Shown: positions 51,758-62,827 of the stretch, piece after piece
How the letters are laid out: each line of letters opens with the position of its first letter
Position numbering within the stretch: position 1 is the stretch's first letter
NCBI GenBank assembly: GCA_018136815.1
Contig: CM030934.1
Coordinates: 900,979 to 964,978, forward strand
Reading direction: 5' to 3'
Length of the DNA stretch: 64,000 nt
Origin: Isochrysis galbana
Taxonomy: Eukaryota; Haptophyta; Isochrysidales; Isochrysidaceae
Position numbers and translations under genes: made by a program
Notes under the pieces: model-generated
Seen by the model: the letters and a program-made list of their open reading frames with translations, nothing else
What the model was told of the DNA's origin: nothing
Databases searched by the model: none

Positions 51758-54700
51758 TCATGGGCGCAAAGCGTGCCGGGCCTTCTCTAGCACATCACTG
51801 CGAATTTTGGGGTAATCCGGATACTGTTGCAATACAACGTGGCAGACGTCAATGGCCTCCACATACTTCTTGGCCTTTAAATAGTTGAAAGACAGCTTGT
51901 ATCCTACCGCTGCTGACGCTTCGCTGTCGTAGCTCCATGCCTTCTCATAGTGAGACGCTGCGTCTTTATACGACATCTCCTTTTCCTTGACAACGCCTGT
52001 ACGGAGAGCGTGTAACGATGTCGGCCAGACCATCGTCACAAGAGTCGACAAGTCTCTACATCGGGCATCTAGAAAACATGTATACGGGCCCACGGAGCGG
52101 CGCAAGCAGTCTCCATTGATCCTTAGGGCCAGATATGACCAAAACCTGGTTGGCTCACACAAGCCGCCTTGTAGGACAGACAGTGCCAAGGCGAGTGCCC
52201 GAGGAACGGCATCCAATGTTTCACGGGGCAGAATGCTCTTACCTAGGAACTCCCACGCCTTGGCGCAGGACTTGTTGGATGCAAGGCAACGTCGGCACAA
52301 TTCCTCCGCGAGGTCATACTTGCCAGATACAACGTACACGTCAGTGAGCATGAGCCAACCGCGCTCAAAGTCATCGGCGAGCTCAGCGACGAAGGGCATC
52401 TTAGCTATACGCTTCAAGTGATTGCGCGCCTTCGGGGCCTGTTTGAGCATCAGATAGCATTGCGAAAGGCACACCATAGCTGGAACATACTCTCGTTCAG
52501 TGTTGAGAAGCTCAAGCAACATGGACGCCGCCTTCTCCAAGTGCGACCTCGTTTTATAGCACATCAGTGTGTAGCACTCGAGGACCTGTTGCCGAGGCGA
52601 TGGTGGTAACTCGCGCAGGAGCCTCTCTGAGGCCAACACCCCTTGCCCGGGCTCGGAAGACTGATCTAGCGCCATTTCGTCCCAGTTCGTCTCGTTCTCC
52701 GGGTTGAGGTAAATTTCGATCATGTTCTGGATCGCCACTGGTCCCCACTCCGCGTCTCGCCGTGCAAGGTTGAGGTCTTTGAGCGCAGCTCTAGGGTTAT
52801 TTTGGAAGCGATGCAGCACGCCGCGACACAAGTGGAAGCCCGCCTGGCAGGCCGCATTCGACGACGAGCGTTCAGCCCGCGTGAAGTAGCGTTCAGCCTC
52901 TTGGAGTCGGCCAGCACGGCGCAGGACCTGCAATAGCCTGGCGAGTGCCCGGAAGTCGGCCGGTTTCTTGTCAAGCTGCGCGGTGAAATGCTGGCATGCG
53001 GAGTCCCAGTCGCTCGCTTGCAGCATCAAGTCAGCTAGCATCATCGAGGCTGCGTTGTTCCCAGGATCAACACGCATAAGCGTTGTGCAAATGCTCTCAG
53101 CAGCATCAGTCTCACCACGGGATAAGTGTATCCGCGCGAGTGCGACTGAACTCCTCTCTTGGCCCTCGTCGTTCCGAAGCGCCTCCTTGTAGAAATCCAT
53201 CGCGGACTCGACCTCATGACTTGACTCGTGATGGGCGGCAATTTCCGCACAGATTGTTGCAGTGATCTGTCGTTGCTCGATAAGGAGATCGAATGCCTCA
53301 GCGCGCATGCGCGCAAGCACATTGCTTTGTGCCGCACGCGCTTTCATCAATGTCGCCAGGGTTTCCTCTCGGTTTCCGCGGGCTTTGTGTACTTGGGCGA
53401 GGAGCGTCATGGACTTGACTTGCTGCATTGCCTCACCAAGGTCTCGTTCGACGGCAACAAGCTGAGATAACAGACTGCCAAGCTCACTCTCAGCCTGATC
53501 ATACCTCTTGAGCTGCAGGTACAGCTCCGCAAGCTCATGCCGAAGCCCCGTCTGAGAGGGATCTTTCTGCACGGCAGACGAATAGTACTCGATGGCTTTG
53601 ACGTATTCATGTGTCGCGACGAGGACCTTGCCGATGCGAGACGCAAGCGTGGAGTTCCCCGGACTCTTGGCGAGGGCTTTCTCGAAGGCAGCTATCGCGT
53701 CCTGGGGCTCGCAGATATGCATGTAGGCTTCGCCGAGCATCACAAATGAGGCCGCGGTTGGGTTTGCACGTACTACATCTCGGTGACACTGAGCGTACTT
53801 GTGCCGGTCACCACGGTAATTTAGATAAAGACTTGCCAGCTCCTTGCGCGCCATGAGGTAGTGCGCGCTGTCGTTTGGAATGCTCGAGAGCATTTGCAGT
53901 GCCTTCTCAACGTTGCCGCCCTTGAGCTGCAGCTGTGCGCTTGCGATCATGACACGGCCCTCTTGCGACCCTCCCGCAAACTCGATGATTGCTTCTTGGA
54001 TCAGCTTCTTGGCCTCCTTCCGCTCATTGAGCTCTAGCTTCACCTCGGCGAGCTGCAAGAAGATAGAGCAGCGATCATGGTCGCTCAGATCAGCGTTTGC
54101 CGCTTTGCCCCCACGTCCGCGCACAGAACTCGACGGGGCCACACCAGGGAGCTTCATAGCAGCCTCCAGCACCTCCGCGGCTTCTTTGACATCGCCCTGT
54201 GTATAGAGCACCTTGGATTTGATGAGCGCAAACAGTGGCGACTCGCGCACCGCGAAATTATGCGAAAGAGCCTGTTCAAGTACGGCGTTTGCCTGCGAGA
54301 ACTTCTCCTGTCGCGAAAAAATCTGGGCTTGGAGCAGTGAGGCTGCCATGAATGCGGGGTCCATCTTTGTGCAATACGAACAAGCGCGACTCGCAGCATC
54401 GTAGTCGCCACTGACGAAGCGGGCCCGCGCAACAAGCATGTGCCCTTCTAGGAGCCCGGGAACCCGTCGCATCAAAAAGTCAAGGGGCCCATAGAGAGCC
54501 GCTAGCGACTGGGAATCGTCAACCTGAGGGGGGAAGAGAGAGCCGGCAGCAGCGGGGCGGTCTCAAAAGGTGCAGGGAGGGGGAGAGAGGTGCTCACGAG
54601 GGTCGTCGGGCGCACAGCCTCCGTGTTCGTACCTCGGTCTCAGTGCTAAAATGCTTGAGATACTCGCGCGCTATGTCGAGGATCACGTCAGGCTTCAGCT

Positions 54701-56012
54701 TCACAAAGTAGTCCTCGCAATACGCAAGGTCGCGGACCGTCGGCATGTGCAACTCGAGCGCCTCATCGAGCAATGAGATGGCAGACGCAGACGAGCCGCG
54801 CTGGCTAGAGATCAAGGCGCTGCACAGCGCCATCTCCGGTGTTCGAGTAAGCGCAGTTGCAGACAAAAACTCGAGCTGTTGCTCGGCGTCGTCCAGCTCA
54901 TTCAGCAGAATCATGCATCTGGTCTGATGGACCACGACATCTTCTGAGGCTGCTTCAAGCATGCTTGCTTGCTTGAGCGATGCATTGGCAGCTTGAATAT
55001 CTCCTGCAAGCATGTGCTGATAGCCAAGCTCAGCAGCAAAGCTGCCCGTCGAATTTGCGAGCTTACATGCACGCTCCATCAGCTTGAGAGTGTGCTGCAA
55101 CACCTCCGGGTTCCGCCCAGAAAGCCGGGAGAAATTCCTAGCAATGCGATAGTAGAGCGGGGCATTCTGAGGTTCACTCCGATTCAGCACATCGATCAGC
55201 TCCGAGATCCGACTACTTGCTACTGCGTAGCGAGCCTCCTGCGAGAGCAGATGCAGCACGTGGATTTGGACCACGTCAATGTTCTGTGGCTCCTGCGATA
55301 GGACTCGGTCGGCGGTCTCGATCGCTTGATCCCAATCCCCCATCGCAATATGTACGTGGGACTTATTGATCAGAGCCGGCCAATACCAAGAGTTGGTCAC
55401 TATGGCCTGACTGAGGTGATCAAGTGCTTCTCGATATTGCCCCTTGAGTTGGTGCATCCGAGCACGCCCCATGAGTGCCTCTAGATCCTTTTTAGACGAG
55501 GAAGCCTCCAGCGCCTTGCTGAAGCTCCGTTCGGCCGAGATGAAGTTGTCGTCATTGAGACCGGTCCCAAACTCGTCTCCGGCCTCCACGTCGGCAAGTT
55601 CCAGCCAGCCAAGCAAAGCAAGGCTGGGCACCGAGTGGGACTGCAGCTCTAGCAAGCGTAAAACCTGATCCTTAGCCTGAGATACGTCTCCTAGATGCCA
55701 AAGGAGTTGCGCTGCCAAGAGGCGCGCGCGATCGGGAGCATTCCCATCCTGTAGGTCTATCTCTTGCTCGAGGCGCATGACCTCCTCGTTGTCGACAACC
55801 TTGCTTGCTTTGTGTGCGTGAAGCAAGGCAATGTTTACGGGCAGCGCAAGTTGCATATCACCCCGCGAGGCGATCCCCTCGAGATCACGAATTGCCTCGT
55901 GGATTGAGCCTTCTTTAAACATGCCAAAGGCTCGCCAGAAGACAAGGGTTTGGTCTGTGCTCCGCCGCTTCAGCCCATCGTTGCACACGCTCTGCAAGTG
56001 GCGGAAGTAGCC
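51758..56012 (-). CDS. IFT139 / TTC21-type intraflagellar transport protein (5' end in a gap)
   Basis: Exons are 56012-54633 (open at the gap), 54523-52243 and 51996-51758, about 1300 residues in all and close to full TTC21B length. Only the first 20 or so residues should be lost in the 56013-56112 gap. The protein is TPR helices throughout. Family-like stretches are VFWRAFGMFKEGSIHEAIRD at the start, then SARYLNPENETN-type and CAKAWEFLG, joined across the last intron to VVKEKEMSYKDAASHYEKAW. It ends GYKLSFNYLKAKKYVEAIDV, CHVVLQQYPDYPKIRSDVL. TTC21/IFT139 is a peripheral subunit of the IFT-A complex for retrograde transport in cilia, so the organism builds flagella. The 246-bp last intron is a multiple of three and has no stop, so it can be mistaken for coding sequence. 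Confidence 0.88.
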
Positions 56013-56112
56013 NNNNNNNNNNNNNNNNNNNNNNNNNNNNNNNNNNNNNNNNNNNNNNNNNNNNNNNNNNNNNNNNNNNNNNNNNNNNNNNNNNNNNNNN
56101 NNNNNNNNNNNN
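56013..56112. other. Assembly gap (100 N)
   Basis: Exactly 100 unknown bases, between the IFT139 N-terminus and the kinase gene. It probably hides the IFT139 start codon. Confidence 0.99.
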
Positions 56113-56259
56113 GGAGGAGGAAGACACACTAGGAAGAGAGAGACACGGAGAGATTCTACTGTGCTTTTGAGCTAGGAGCGAGAGAGACAGAAAGAGAGAG
56201 GAGAGGAGAGCAGTCGAGAGAGAGCTCGAGGGGAGACCTCCACAGCGGCCGTGCATAGC

Positions 56260-56988
56260 ATGGGCCTCGTCGTCGGCCTGCTCTTGCTCCTGCTCTCAGC
56301 GACGGGCGTGCCCGCAGTGCGGCTGGGCCGGGCGGCTCGCCATCACCCACCATCACGTACCTCGCGCGCACAGCTCCTCGCCACCGCCACCGGCGTGCAG
56401 AGGGAGGGAGCAGCGGCGCTCTCTCCAGCGCCGCCTGTCTACTTTATCATGGGGGGGCCAGGCTCAGGCAAGGGGACGCAGTGCGCGCGGCTGATCGAGC
56501 GCTTCGATGCGACGCACCTCTCCGCCGGTGACCTCCTCCGCGCGGAAGTCGCATCAGGCTCCGACGCTGGAGAAGCCATCGCCAAGGTGATCGCAGAGGG
56601 AAAGATTGTTGCGTCCTCCACGACCGTCAAACTGCTCCACGCCGCCATGGCAAAGGGCAAGGGGCCCTTCTTGATTGACGGCTTCCCGCGCTCACTTGAT
56701 AACCTCAAGGCCTTCGAGCGCGAGCTCCCGCCTTGCGTCTTCATGCTCTTCTTGGATGTATCAGAGGAGGTGATGCTCGAGCGGCTGCTTATCCGCGGCG
56801 AGTCGTCGGGTCGCTCTGATGACAACGAGCAAACAATCCGCAAGCGCTTCCGCACATACCTTGAGGAGTCGATGCCGGTCGTGCACGAGCTCGAGCGCCG
56901 GGGGCTTGTGCGCCGCATCTCAGCCGAGGCCTCGCCTGACGAAGTGTTCGAGCAGGTCTGCGCCGCCTTTGCTGACCAAGACCTCTAG
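56260..56988 (+). CDS. UMP/CMP-type nucleoside monophosphate kinase with an N-terminal leader
   Basis: The ORF is intronless with 242 residues. The first ATG is 56260. The frame upstream starts only with GTG. The start is a signal-peptide-like segment (MGLVVGLLLLLLSATGVPAV) followed by about 45 residues rich in Arg, Ser and Ala, as in bipartite plastid leaders. The kinase core has P-loop GGPGSGKGTQCARL, the NMP-binding region THLSAGDLLRAEVASGS, FLIDGFPRSLDNL, the lid-region LLIRGESSGRSDDNEQTIRK and RFRTYLEESMPVVHELE. The short lid and GESSGRSDDN are typical of UMP/CMP kinases, which convert UMP and CMP to diphosphates with ATP. Plastid location is inferred from the leader. It is divergent from IFT139, with fewer than about 250 known bases between them. 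Confidence 0.88.
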   Translation: MGLVVGLLLLLLSATGVPAVRLGRAARHHPPSRTSRAQLLATATGVQREGAAALSPAPPVYFIMGGPGSGKGTQCARLIERFDATHLSAGDLLRAEVASGSDAGEAIAKVIAEGKIVASSTTVKLLHAAMAKGKGPFLIDGFPRSLDNLKAFERELPPCVFMLFLDVSEEVMLERLLIRGESSGRSDDNEQTIRKRFRTYLEESMPVVHELERRGLVRRISAEASPDEVFEQVCAAFADQDL

Positions 56989-57593
56989 GGATACAACGTT
57001 GGATATTGGAGCGTGCGCACGTCACTGACCAGTGAGCTCGGCGCGCGCCTTGGACCCGCAAAGGTTCACGCCCAGCCTTCTTTAGACGAGTCACTGGCTC
57101 ACAGTACCTGGGGCCTGCGCCTGAAGCGGCGCTCTGCCCCGCACTGCTCATGCGGTGCGCCTATTTTGACATGTTTTAAGGGGGCGGGTTTGCAAGCTCA
57201 AGTGGACTGGTAATCGTCCAGCCATGAGGTGCACGGCAGGCAAGCTCAAGCGGGACCAACATAGGGAAGACGCGCTACTGCTGGCGCTATCCCGCGTTGA
57301 GGTGTGCAAATCGATTCACTATCGAGCTGCATGCTTACCAATGTTGTGGCGAGCAGTATCTTGACTGAAAAGATCCACACAGCGTGAGGGAGCCATGTCG
57401 CGGCGCTTCGATATCAAGCCCTGCTTTCCATGTGCAACTCGGTGCGAGCCGCTTATGCACGGCACGGCATGCACACCCCCTGTTCCCTCCCATCCACGCC
57501 CGTCCCGCCCCTAGACTAGAGTCTTGCTTTGGATTCCAACCGCCTAATCTCGGCTTGCACTTCTTCGTGCTCACAACCAGCCCTCCACTAAGG
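56989..57593. other. Intergenic, 3' of the kinase
   Basis: No gene recognised; short frames only, without recognisable motifs. Confidence 0.4.
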
Positions 57594-58474
57594 TCACGTT
57601 CCGTCGAATATGGGACAGACTTGGTTGAGCCATCAAATGTTTTGTCCATGGATAATTCATAATAATTCAATTTTTACAATTAAATATCATAGTTATTATG
57701 AATAGTTCGGTCAAACAGTATTTTAAATGGCAATGGTGTAACAAAAACATCTGAAGATTCAGGATTCAGGCTACTACCGCTAGCTATAAAGGACCATGCA
57801 CTCACGGCGGTACTGACTCACGCCATCGCCTATACCCCAGAACACTCACACCCTTTAACACTACCCCCTTCATTCCTTTATCTTTGGAAAGTCTTTGGCA
57901 AAGATCTTTGTGGTAGGGGGTGGGGGTCCACTACGGGCCGATGCACATCGCGCCGTGCCCATGCATCATGCACGGCGTGCACAATGTGATTGCAAGTCAT
58001 CACACGTGCTGCGTAAAGAAACATCTCTTATATTGCACGTTTACGTAGTTGTGGGCCTTAGAGGGTACGCAGAGAGAGGGAAAAAGTTGGCATGCGCACG
58101 CACGGCGTCTCCGCGGGGGGACCGATGCACATCGCGCCGTGCCCATGCACGACGTGCACAAACAATGTGATTGCAAGTCATCACAGGTGCTCCGTAAGAA
58201 ATATCTCTTAAACCGCATGTTTATGTAGTTGTCGGCCTTAGAGGAAATAACGCAGAGGAAAAGCGTTGGCAAGAGGAAAAGCGTTGGCATGCGCACGCAC
58301 GGCGTCCCCGCGGGGGAACATGCACCGCGGGTAAAAGCAGAGAAAAAAGTTGTAATGCGTTATGCCCACGCACGGCTAGTCTTCATTTAATTTTAAAATA
58401 CTGCTGTATACATAACTATGGACATTTGATCGCTCAATTCGACTGATTGATGCCCCACAATTGACGGAACGACA
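57594..58474. mobile_element. Non-autonomous inverted-repeat element, about 880 bp
   Basis: The left end (57594: CACGTTCCGTCGAATATGGG, then GAGCCATCAAATG) mirrors the right end read on the minus strand from 58474 (GTCGTTCCGTCAATTGTGGG, then GAGCGATCAAATGTCC). These are imperfect inverted repeats of about 55-60 bases. There is no transposase inside, only the tandem repeat described separately. Related single ends occur at 2869, 29269 and other places. It is a MITE or deletion derivative of a cut-and-paste transposon. The superfamily cannot be told from this. Confidence 0.7.
57939..58312 (+). repeat. Two tandem units of about 185 bp inside the element
   Basis: Each unit runs CCGATGCACATCGCGCCGTG, CCCATGCA, AATGTGATTGCAAGTCATCA, CGTTTACGTAGTTGTGGGCC (CATGTTTATGTAGTTGTCGG in unit 2), then TTGGCATGCGCACGCACGGC and GTC(T/C)CCGCGGGG. 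Unit 1 starts near 57939 and unit 2 near 58119. Fragments of the unit also occur at 3000-3055 (minus) and 63739-63790 (minus). Confidence 0.85.
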
Positions 58475-59751
58475 CCTCAATACGTATTGCAGATGAGGTG
58501 CCAGCGTGCCAGCCCCCCAAAAGACTGGGCTTTTTTTTGATGGCCCCGGGCCGGCAGTGTAGGGGTCAGGCCCGGAGGCGCCTTCCCTAATGGATCGTCA
58601 AGCTGGTGGGATGTGGTGGGTGTGGCTGTGGAGGGTGAGGTGGGTCCAGTGGTCCAGCATGGCTGCCTCACTCAATGTGGTCTGTTCGTGCGCTGTTCGC
58701 GGTGGCTGACGCAGGGGTGTAGTGAGGCGGCTCCTCTGCCCACCTAGCGGGGCGTGTCGTCTGGGCGCGGTCGCTTCGGCGACAGCGGCGTGTCCATCAA
58801 CAGATCACAGATCGTCGATCTCAGCGAGGGCGGCGATAGCGAGGGAGGAAGGCGGCGCGCGCTCCGTGACCCTATCGTTTTAACGATAGTTGACCCTATC
58901 CCCTAGAAGCCTAGAAGTGTATGTACGGGAGGAGCCGCTTGATGGCGGGGGGGAAAGGGCCAGAGGGGAGTGGGGGTAGAAAGTTTGTTGTGTGAAAGTA
59001 GTGGGTCCACGGCCGCATGTGCGGTAAGAATATTATAGTAGTATGTATTTTTTGAATAGTCACAGCCTTCCACTCTAGCCCCATCTCAATTTCGCCAAGC
59101 CATCATCACATTGACACACATAAACCGCGATCAAGCCATGTGACGCGACGCCCCGGCCCCCGCCTGCCCCCCCCCTTCCCGTATTACATTTCGGGCCTAT
59201 CGCGGCTTCTTGCCCACTCCTGATGTCTGTTTGCTTCTCGGCCAGCACCATGCAAGGCAATGTCTTCTCGTCACGCCATTGTCGTTGCACGGCTAAAGTA
59301 CTTCAATATCACTTAAATCGGACAACATCTCACAATCCAGGAGGGGTATGCATGACAGCGATGGCAGAATACGTCTGATCAGAGGGCTCACGACGATGCT
59401 AACTGACCATGGGTCCAAGAAAAGAGTGCGGCAACCGGGCATGTTCGAAAGATGGCCTCCTAGCTCCAAGAGAGTCAAAAATATTGCATGATCCGCGCGC
59501 CATCCTCTCATGGTGTCGTCGAAGAATGCTGCGCCGCCGCAATTGCAGGCCCTTGAGATGTCTGCACACCTACACTTCCACTCGACCGTGCGTCCGGCCA
59601 TGGCGGAAGCGGCGAATCCGTGGCTCGGGCACTGCCGGCGCGCCGGCGTAGCGCCGGCACCTGCCATAGTGCAAAATATGCAATGTGAGAGGACCTATCA
59701 TGATGCTGTGTTGGGTAAGCTGGACAGCTCGTGGCGACTGCGTGCCATTCG
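58475..59751. other. Intergenic; CTATCGTTAAAACGATAG family copy 4 (minus) at 58800-58892
   Basis: No gene recognised. The repeat copy has an almost perfect palindrome, CTATCGTTTTAACGATAG, at 58872-58889, followed on the minus strand by GGTCACGGAGCGCGCGCCGC. If the GTPase gene has a third exon it would lie in 59293-59751, but I see no convincing one. Confidence 0.45.
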
Positions 59752-61407
59752 TCAAAGCCTGATCTCCGTACTCACCTGCTCGTCGATCACCGCATTCAAC
59801 TGAGCAATCTCGTCTGCGCTCAGTTTGGGCAGCGCTTGCAGCCCCAGCTGCTCAGCGGCGGCAGCGACGCGCGGCTTCACGGTGCGCCACAGCGCGAGTG
59901 TGTACTCATCCCTAGGCACATGCGCGTGCGACACTCTAAACGCCTCCTCGAGACCTTTCTCAGAGAGGAGATCATTTCTGAGGACGCTGAGCGCAACTGT
60001 ACCATGCGCCGCAGCGGCGGCCGCCAGCGCCGCCACGCCCCCCGCGATTGCGCCTCCCTCAGCGAATGTGGCCCAGTCGCTCAAAACCGCCGCGCATCCT
60101 GAGATGGGCGACAAAACAGCTAGCGCGGCAGCAGCGCCATATCTGTGGAGCCGTGCTGCGGCGTAGGCGGAGCGAAGGTATTCCATCATGAGGGCGTGCA
60201 TCCGCAGCACAGCCGTGGAGTCCTGCGTGGAGTGTAGGAGTGCTCAGGATGGGGAAGGCAGACGAGAATGTCTCGCGAATCGTGCAGCAGGTGCACGGGC
60301 GAGGAGTAGGCATCTCACATGCGTCCTCGTGATAAGGTTGTCAACGCGGCGCTCAGGTGCGCAGTGCACTTGGTCGATCAGCTCTTCTCGCGTGCCATCG
60401 AGCTCGGCCAGCGCCAAGGCGAGGGGCGATGACCGACTGCCATTGGTATGGGCCGGCGAGGGACTCAAGCCTCCCTGTCCGCCCGCTACCCCATGGGCTC
60501 GCTCGCCGCCAATCGCGTGCGGCGGCAGGAACATAGTGTAGATCCGAGGTAGGTCCTTACGCGGGATCACCTTGGACAGGTTCCAGCACAAAGCGCCGTA
60601 TGCGCGCGCAAAATCGTGTATGTGGCTGAAGGTATCGACCTTGTTGAGCACAATATGTGTCTTGTGCTCAAGCCCAGATAGTGAATGTGTCAGGCATCCG
60701 AGTGTCTCGCCAGTGGTGCCGGGCTTGTCCGGGTCGAAAAATAGGAGCACCACGTCAGCCTGCTCTGCAAGCCAGCGCGTGACACCGAGGAAGTCGTAGC
60801 CGCGCTCGCCGTACCGGACGGGTGGCTCGAGGGAATCCGCGTTGGTCTGCCGGCCAATCAGGTTGAGCTGGCCATCAGGCGAGTCGATCATACCGGGAGA
60901 GTCAACGAGCATGAGATCTTTGGTGTGAAGACCGTGGCGCAATTTCAGTTTGAAGTGTGAGAGGAAGCCCGGGCCGAAGGCGCGAAGCGGCGAGAAGCCC
61001 ATCGATGGGTCGCCCACAAAGGAGGCGCCGTCGCGGTCGGCATCGCGCTCGGCTGGTGCGATCACTGTGAAGCCGTCGTCGGTAGGCGCGACGCCGGTCT
61101 GCTGAACATTGCGGCCGAGAACATAGTTGATGAAGGACGACTTGCCGCTTGAATGGTTTCCGAGCAGCAGAACAAAAGGGAGCGGGACCGCCTCGGGGAA
61201 CTCGCGACGCTCGAGTGGGCCCAGCAGCCGGCTGTTTAGAGGCGTGAGCAGCTCGCCCTGCACGCGCTCGTTCCATGCCTTTACCTCGTGGGTGGCCTGG
61301 CGCCACGCACCGTCTGGCCGCACGCTGAGCACCCTCGCCGAGCCCACCAGGCAGCCAGGTAGCGCGGTGGAGAGCCGGCGGCCCGCCACGGCCGCTACGG
61401 CGGGCAT
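59752..61407 (-). CDS. EHD/dynamin-like GTPase, probably organellar
   Basis: Exon 1 is 61407-60319 and exon 2 begins at 60222. Reading to the stop at 59752 gives 519 residues. A GT donor at 59775 (GTGAGTACGG) leaves a further exon possible. ATG 61407 opens a basic, Ala-rich leader (MPAVAAVAGRRLSTALPG) that looks mitochondrial or plastidial. The GTPase motifs are the P-loop LLLGNHSSGKSSFINYVLG, the switch-I Thr in GVAPTDDGFTVI, DSPGM (G3) and NKVD (G4). ADVVLLFFDPDKPGTTGET fits EHD-type ATP/GTPases. Exon 2 is helical, with an Ala/Gly-rich hydrophobic stretch (GGAIAGGVAALAAAAAA). Such proteins remodel membranes. The organelle assignment and the exact membrane are inference. Confidence 0.8.
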
Positions 61408-62191
61408 TGTGACGCCTCGCGCCGCGCGCGACGGAAACACTGCTCGGCGCTTTATCTAAAACTCTCGTGCCTCCATTCCCGTCGTGAAATGGGCAGAGAA
61501 GCCGTTAGAAAGTGTAGTCTTGTAGACCATCTTGTTGGCTAGCATCCCTAGCCACATACACCGGACGAGCCATGCGCCAACCGCGCACGCCCCCATCGCG
61601 AGGGAGGGGGTCCGTTGCCGATGAGGCACGGTCCCTCAGCACTAGCTAGGATTAATCTAGAACAACAAGAAAACTCTGACGCTCCCCCACTCCCACTCCC
61701 CCACTCCCCCATCGCCATAGCCATACATACAGTAGTAAGCAGTAAGCAGCAGTAGCAGTAAGCAGCACCATTAAGAAAACAGAGATTTTCGCCTTCTACA
61801 TTTTCTACATAAGCCGACTCCCACACCTTGATAGACGGTTTCTTATGTTGGGTTTCTTTTTCTTAGAAGCCGTGAGGTGTTTACTATTTAGTAGTACTAT
61901 ATACTACTACTATCTCCAGTATTGGGTGCTACGCACATTTGACCGGAGGGGCGTGGGCGCGTTTGCCTGCAACTAAAGTAGAACTAAATAAAACTATTGA
62001 CTATGGATTGACATCTGGCCGCACTTACCATACTACGAACTGTTACGGATGCCCCTCTGTCCTCTCCTACGTTTACTTTCTAATAAGGCATAAGGCATGG
62101 AACGCCCCCCCACGGGTACCATCTAGATGCAAGTAGATAGTCATTTTCAGCCATCTAGATACAGTAGATAGTGCTCCACAGCCATCTAGAT
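61408..62191. other. Intergenic; repeat copy at 61519-61680 and three CATCTAGAT sites
   Basis: Bases 61519-61680 are a dispersed repeat (TCTTGTAGACCATCTTGTTG, GGCTAGCATCCCT, ACACCGGACGAGCCATGCGC, GAGGCACGGTCCCTCAGCAC) shared with 63829-63990. CCATCTAGAT occurs at about 62118, 62152 and 62183, the last one directly beside the hAT end at 62192. Confidence 0.65.
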
Positions 62192-62663
62192 CAGTGTTGG
62201 GGCATCAGCTTGTCAGCTTACATCAGTTGAGGGAGCGGATCACCGATATCAGCTTCAGCTTACATCAGCTTACAGACCTCTATCATCTATTATCAGCCCC
62301 AAGGCTCTAAAGCAAGACATTATCAGCTTATATTGGATATTGGCTTTCTCTTTCTCATTCACACCAACATATTCACTCAAGCTCGGACTCGGGATCCTCG
62401 GGAACCATGTCCAACTCCCACGGTAACACAGCAGACTTCCAATCTTCAAGACTAGAGTCCAACAACAAATTGGTATGGGACCTCACAAGCCTATCAACCG
62501 TTTTTTGGCCCAGACGATTGCGCTTCTTAGAGTGTATCCATCCCTCGACTGACCAAGAATGCTCGCACCCAGAGGCCGAGCAATGCATTGAGACCAGGCG
62601 CATGGCTGCCCAACAAAGGTGTTGCCACGGTTGCAAGTAGATCTTGGCCCCGCCTCCCGCCAA
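62192..62663 (-). mobile_element. 3' end of a second hAT lineage
   Basis: On the minus strand a frame ending at stop 62373 encodes a hAT C-terminal dimerisation domain: SMHCSASGCEHSWSVEGWIH, then SKKRNRLGQKTVDRLVRSHT, NLLL. Downstream, the plus-strand sequence CAGTGTTGGGGCATCAGCTT at 62192 is a hAT-like TIR. The adjoining ATCTAGAT (62184-62191) is a candidate target duplication. Upstream coding is lost beyond about 62663. The C-terminal sequence differs clearly from the hAT family at 44.8 kb. AGCTTACATCAG-type subterminal repeats fill 62208-62330. Confidence 0.8.
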
Positions 62664-62827
62664 CCGCCAACAGACAGTGCTGTTCCCATGCGACTCCGCT
62701 CCTGGGGGCTCACGGATTATTTATGATAGTAACACGCGTAAATATCACGTATTGAGAGTTGAACTAACCAAGCTCGCACTGGATCTTTATTTTTCGCGCT
62801 TTCGCGCCTAGCGCTAGTGCCGCCGGC

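Noticed and set aside
51997-52242. Coding insert of 82 residues in the IFT139 ORF
   Set aside because: It interrupts the conserved WEFLG...KEKEMSYKDA stretch, is flanked by GTAAG and ACAG, and is best read as an intron.
57939-58312. Tandem units as a CRISPR-like array
   Set aside because: Only two long units without short regular spacers, in a eukaryotic transposon context.
59293-59667. Third exon of the EHD/dynamin-like gene or a separate minus ORF
   Set aside because: No acceptor gives a phase match with recognisable sequence, and the ORF has no known motifs.
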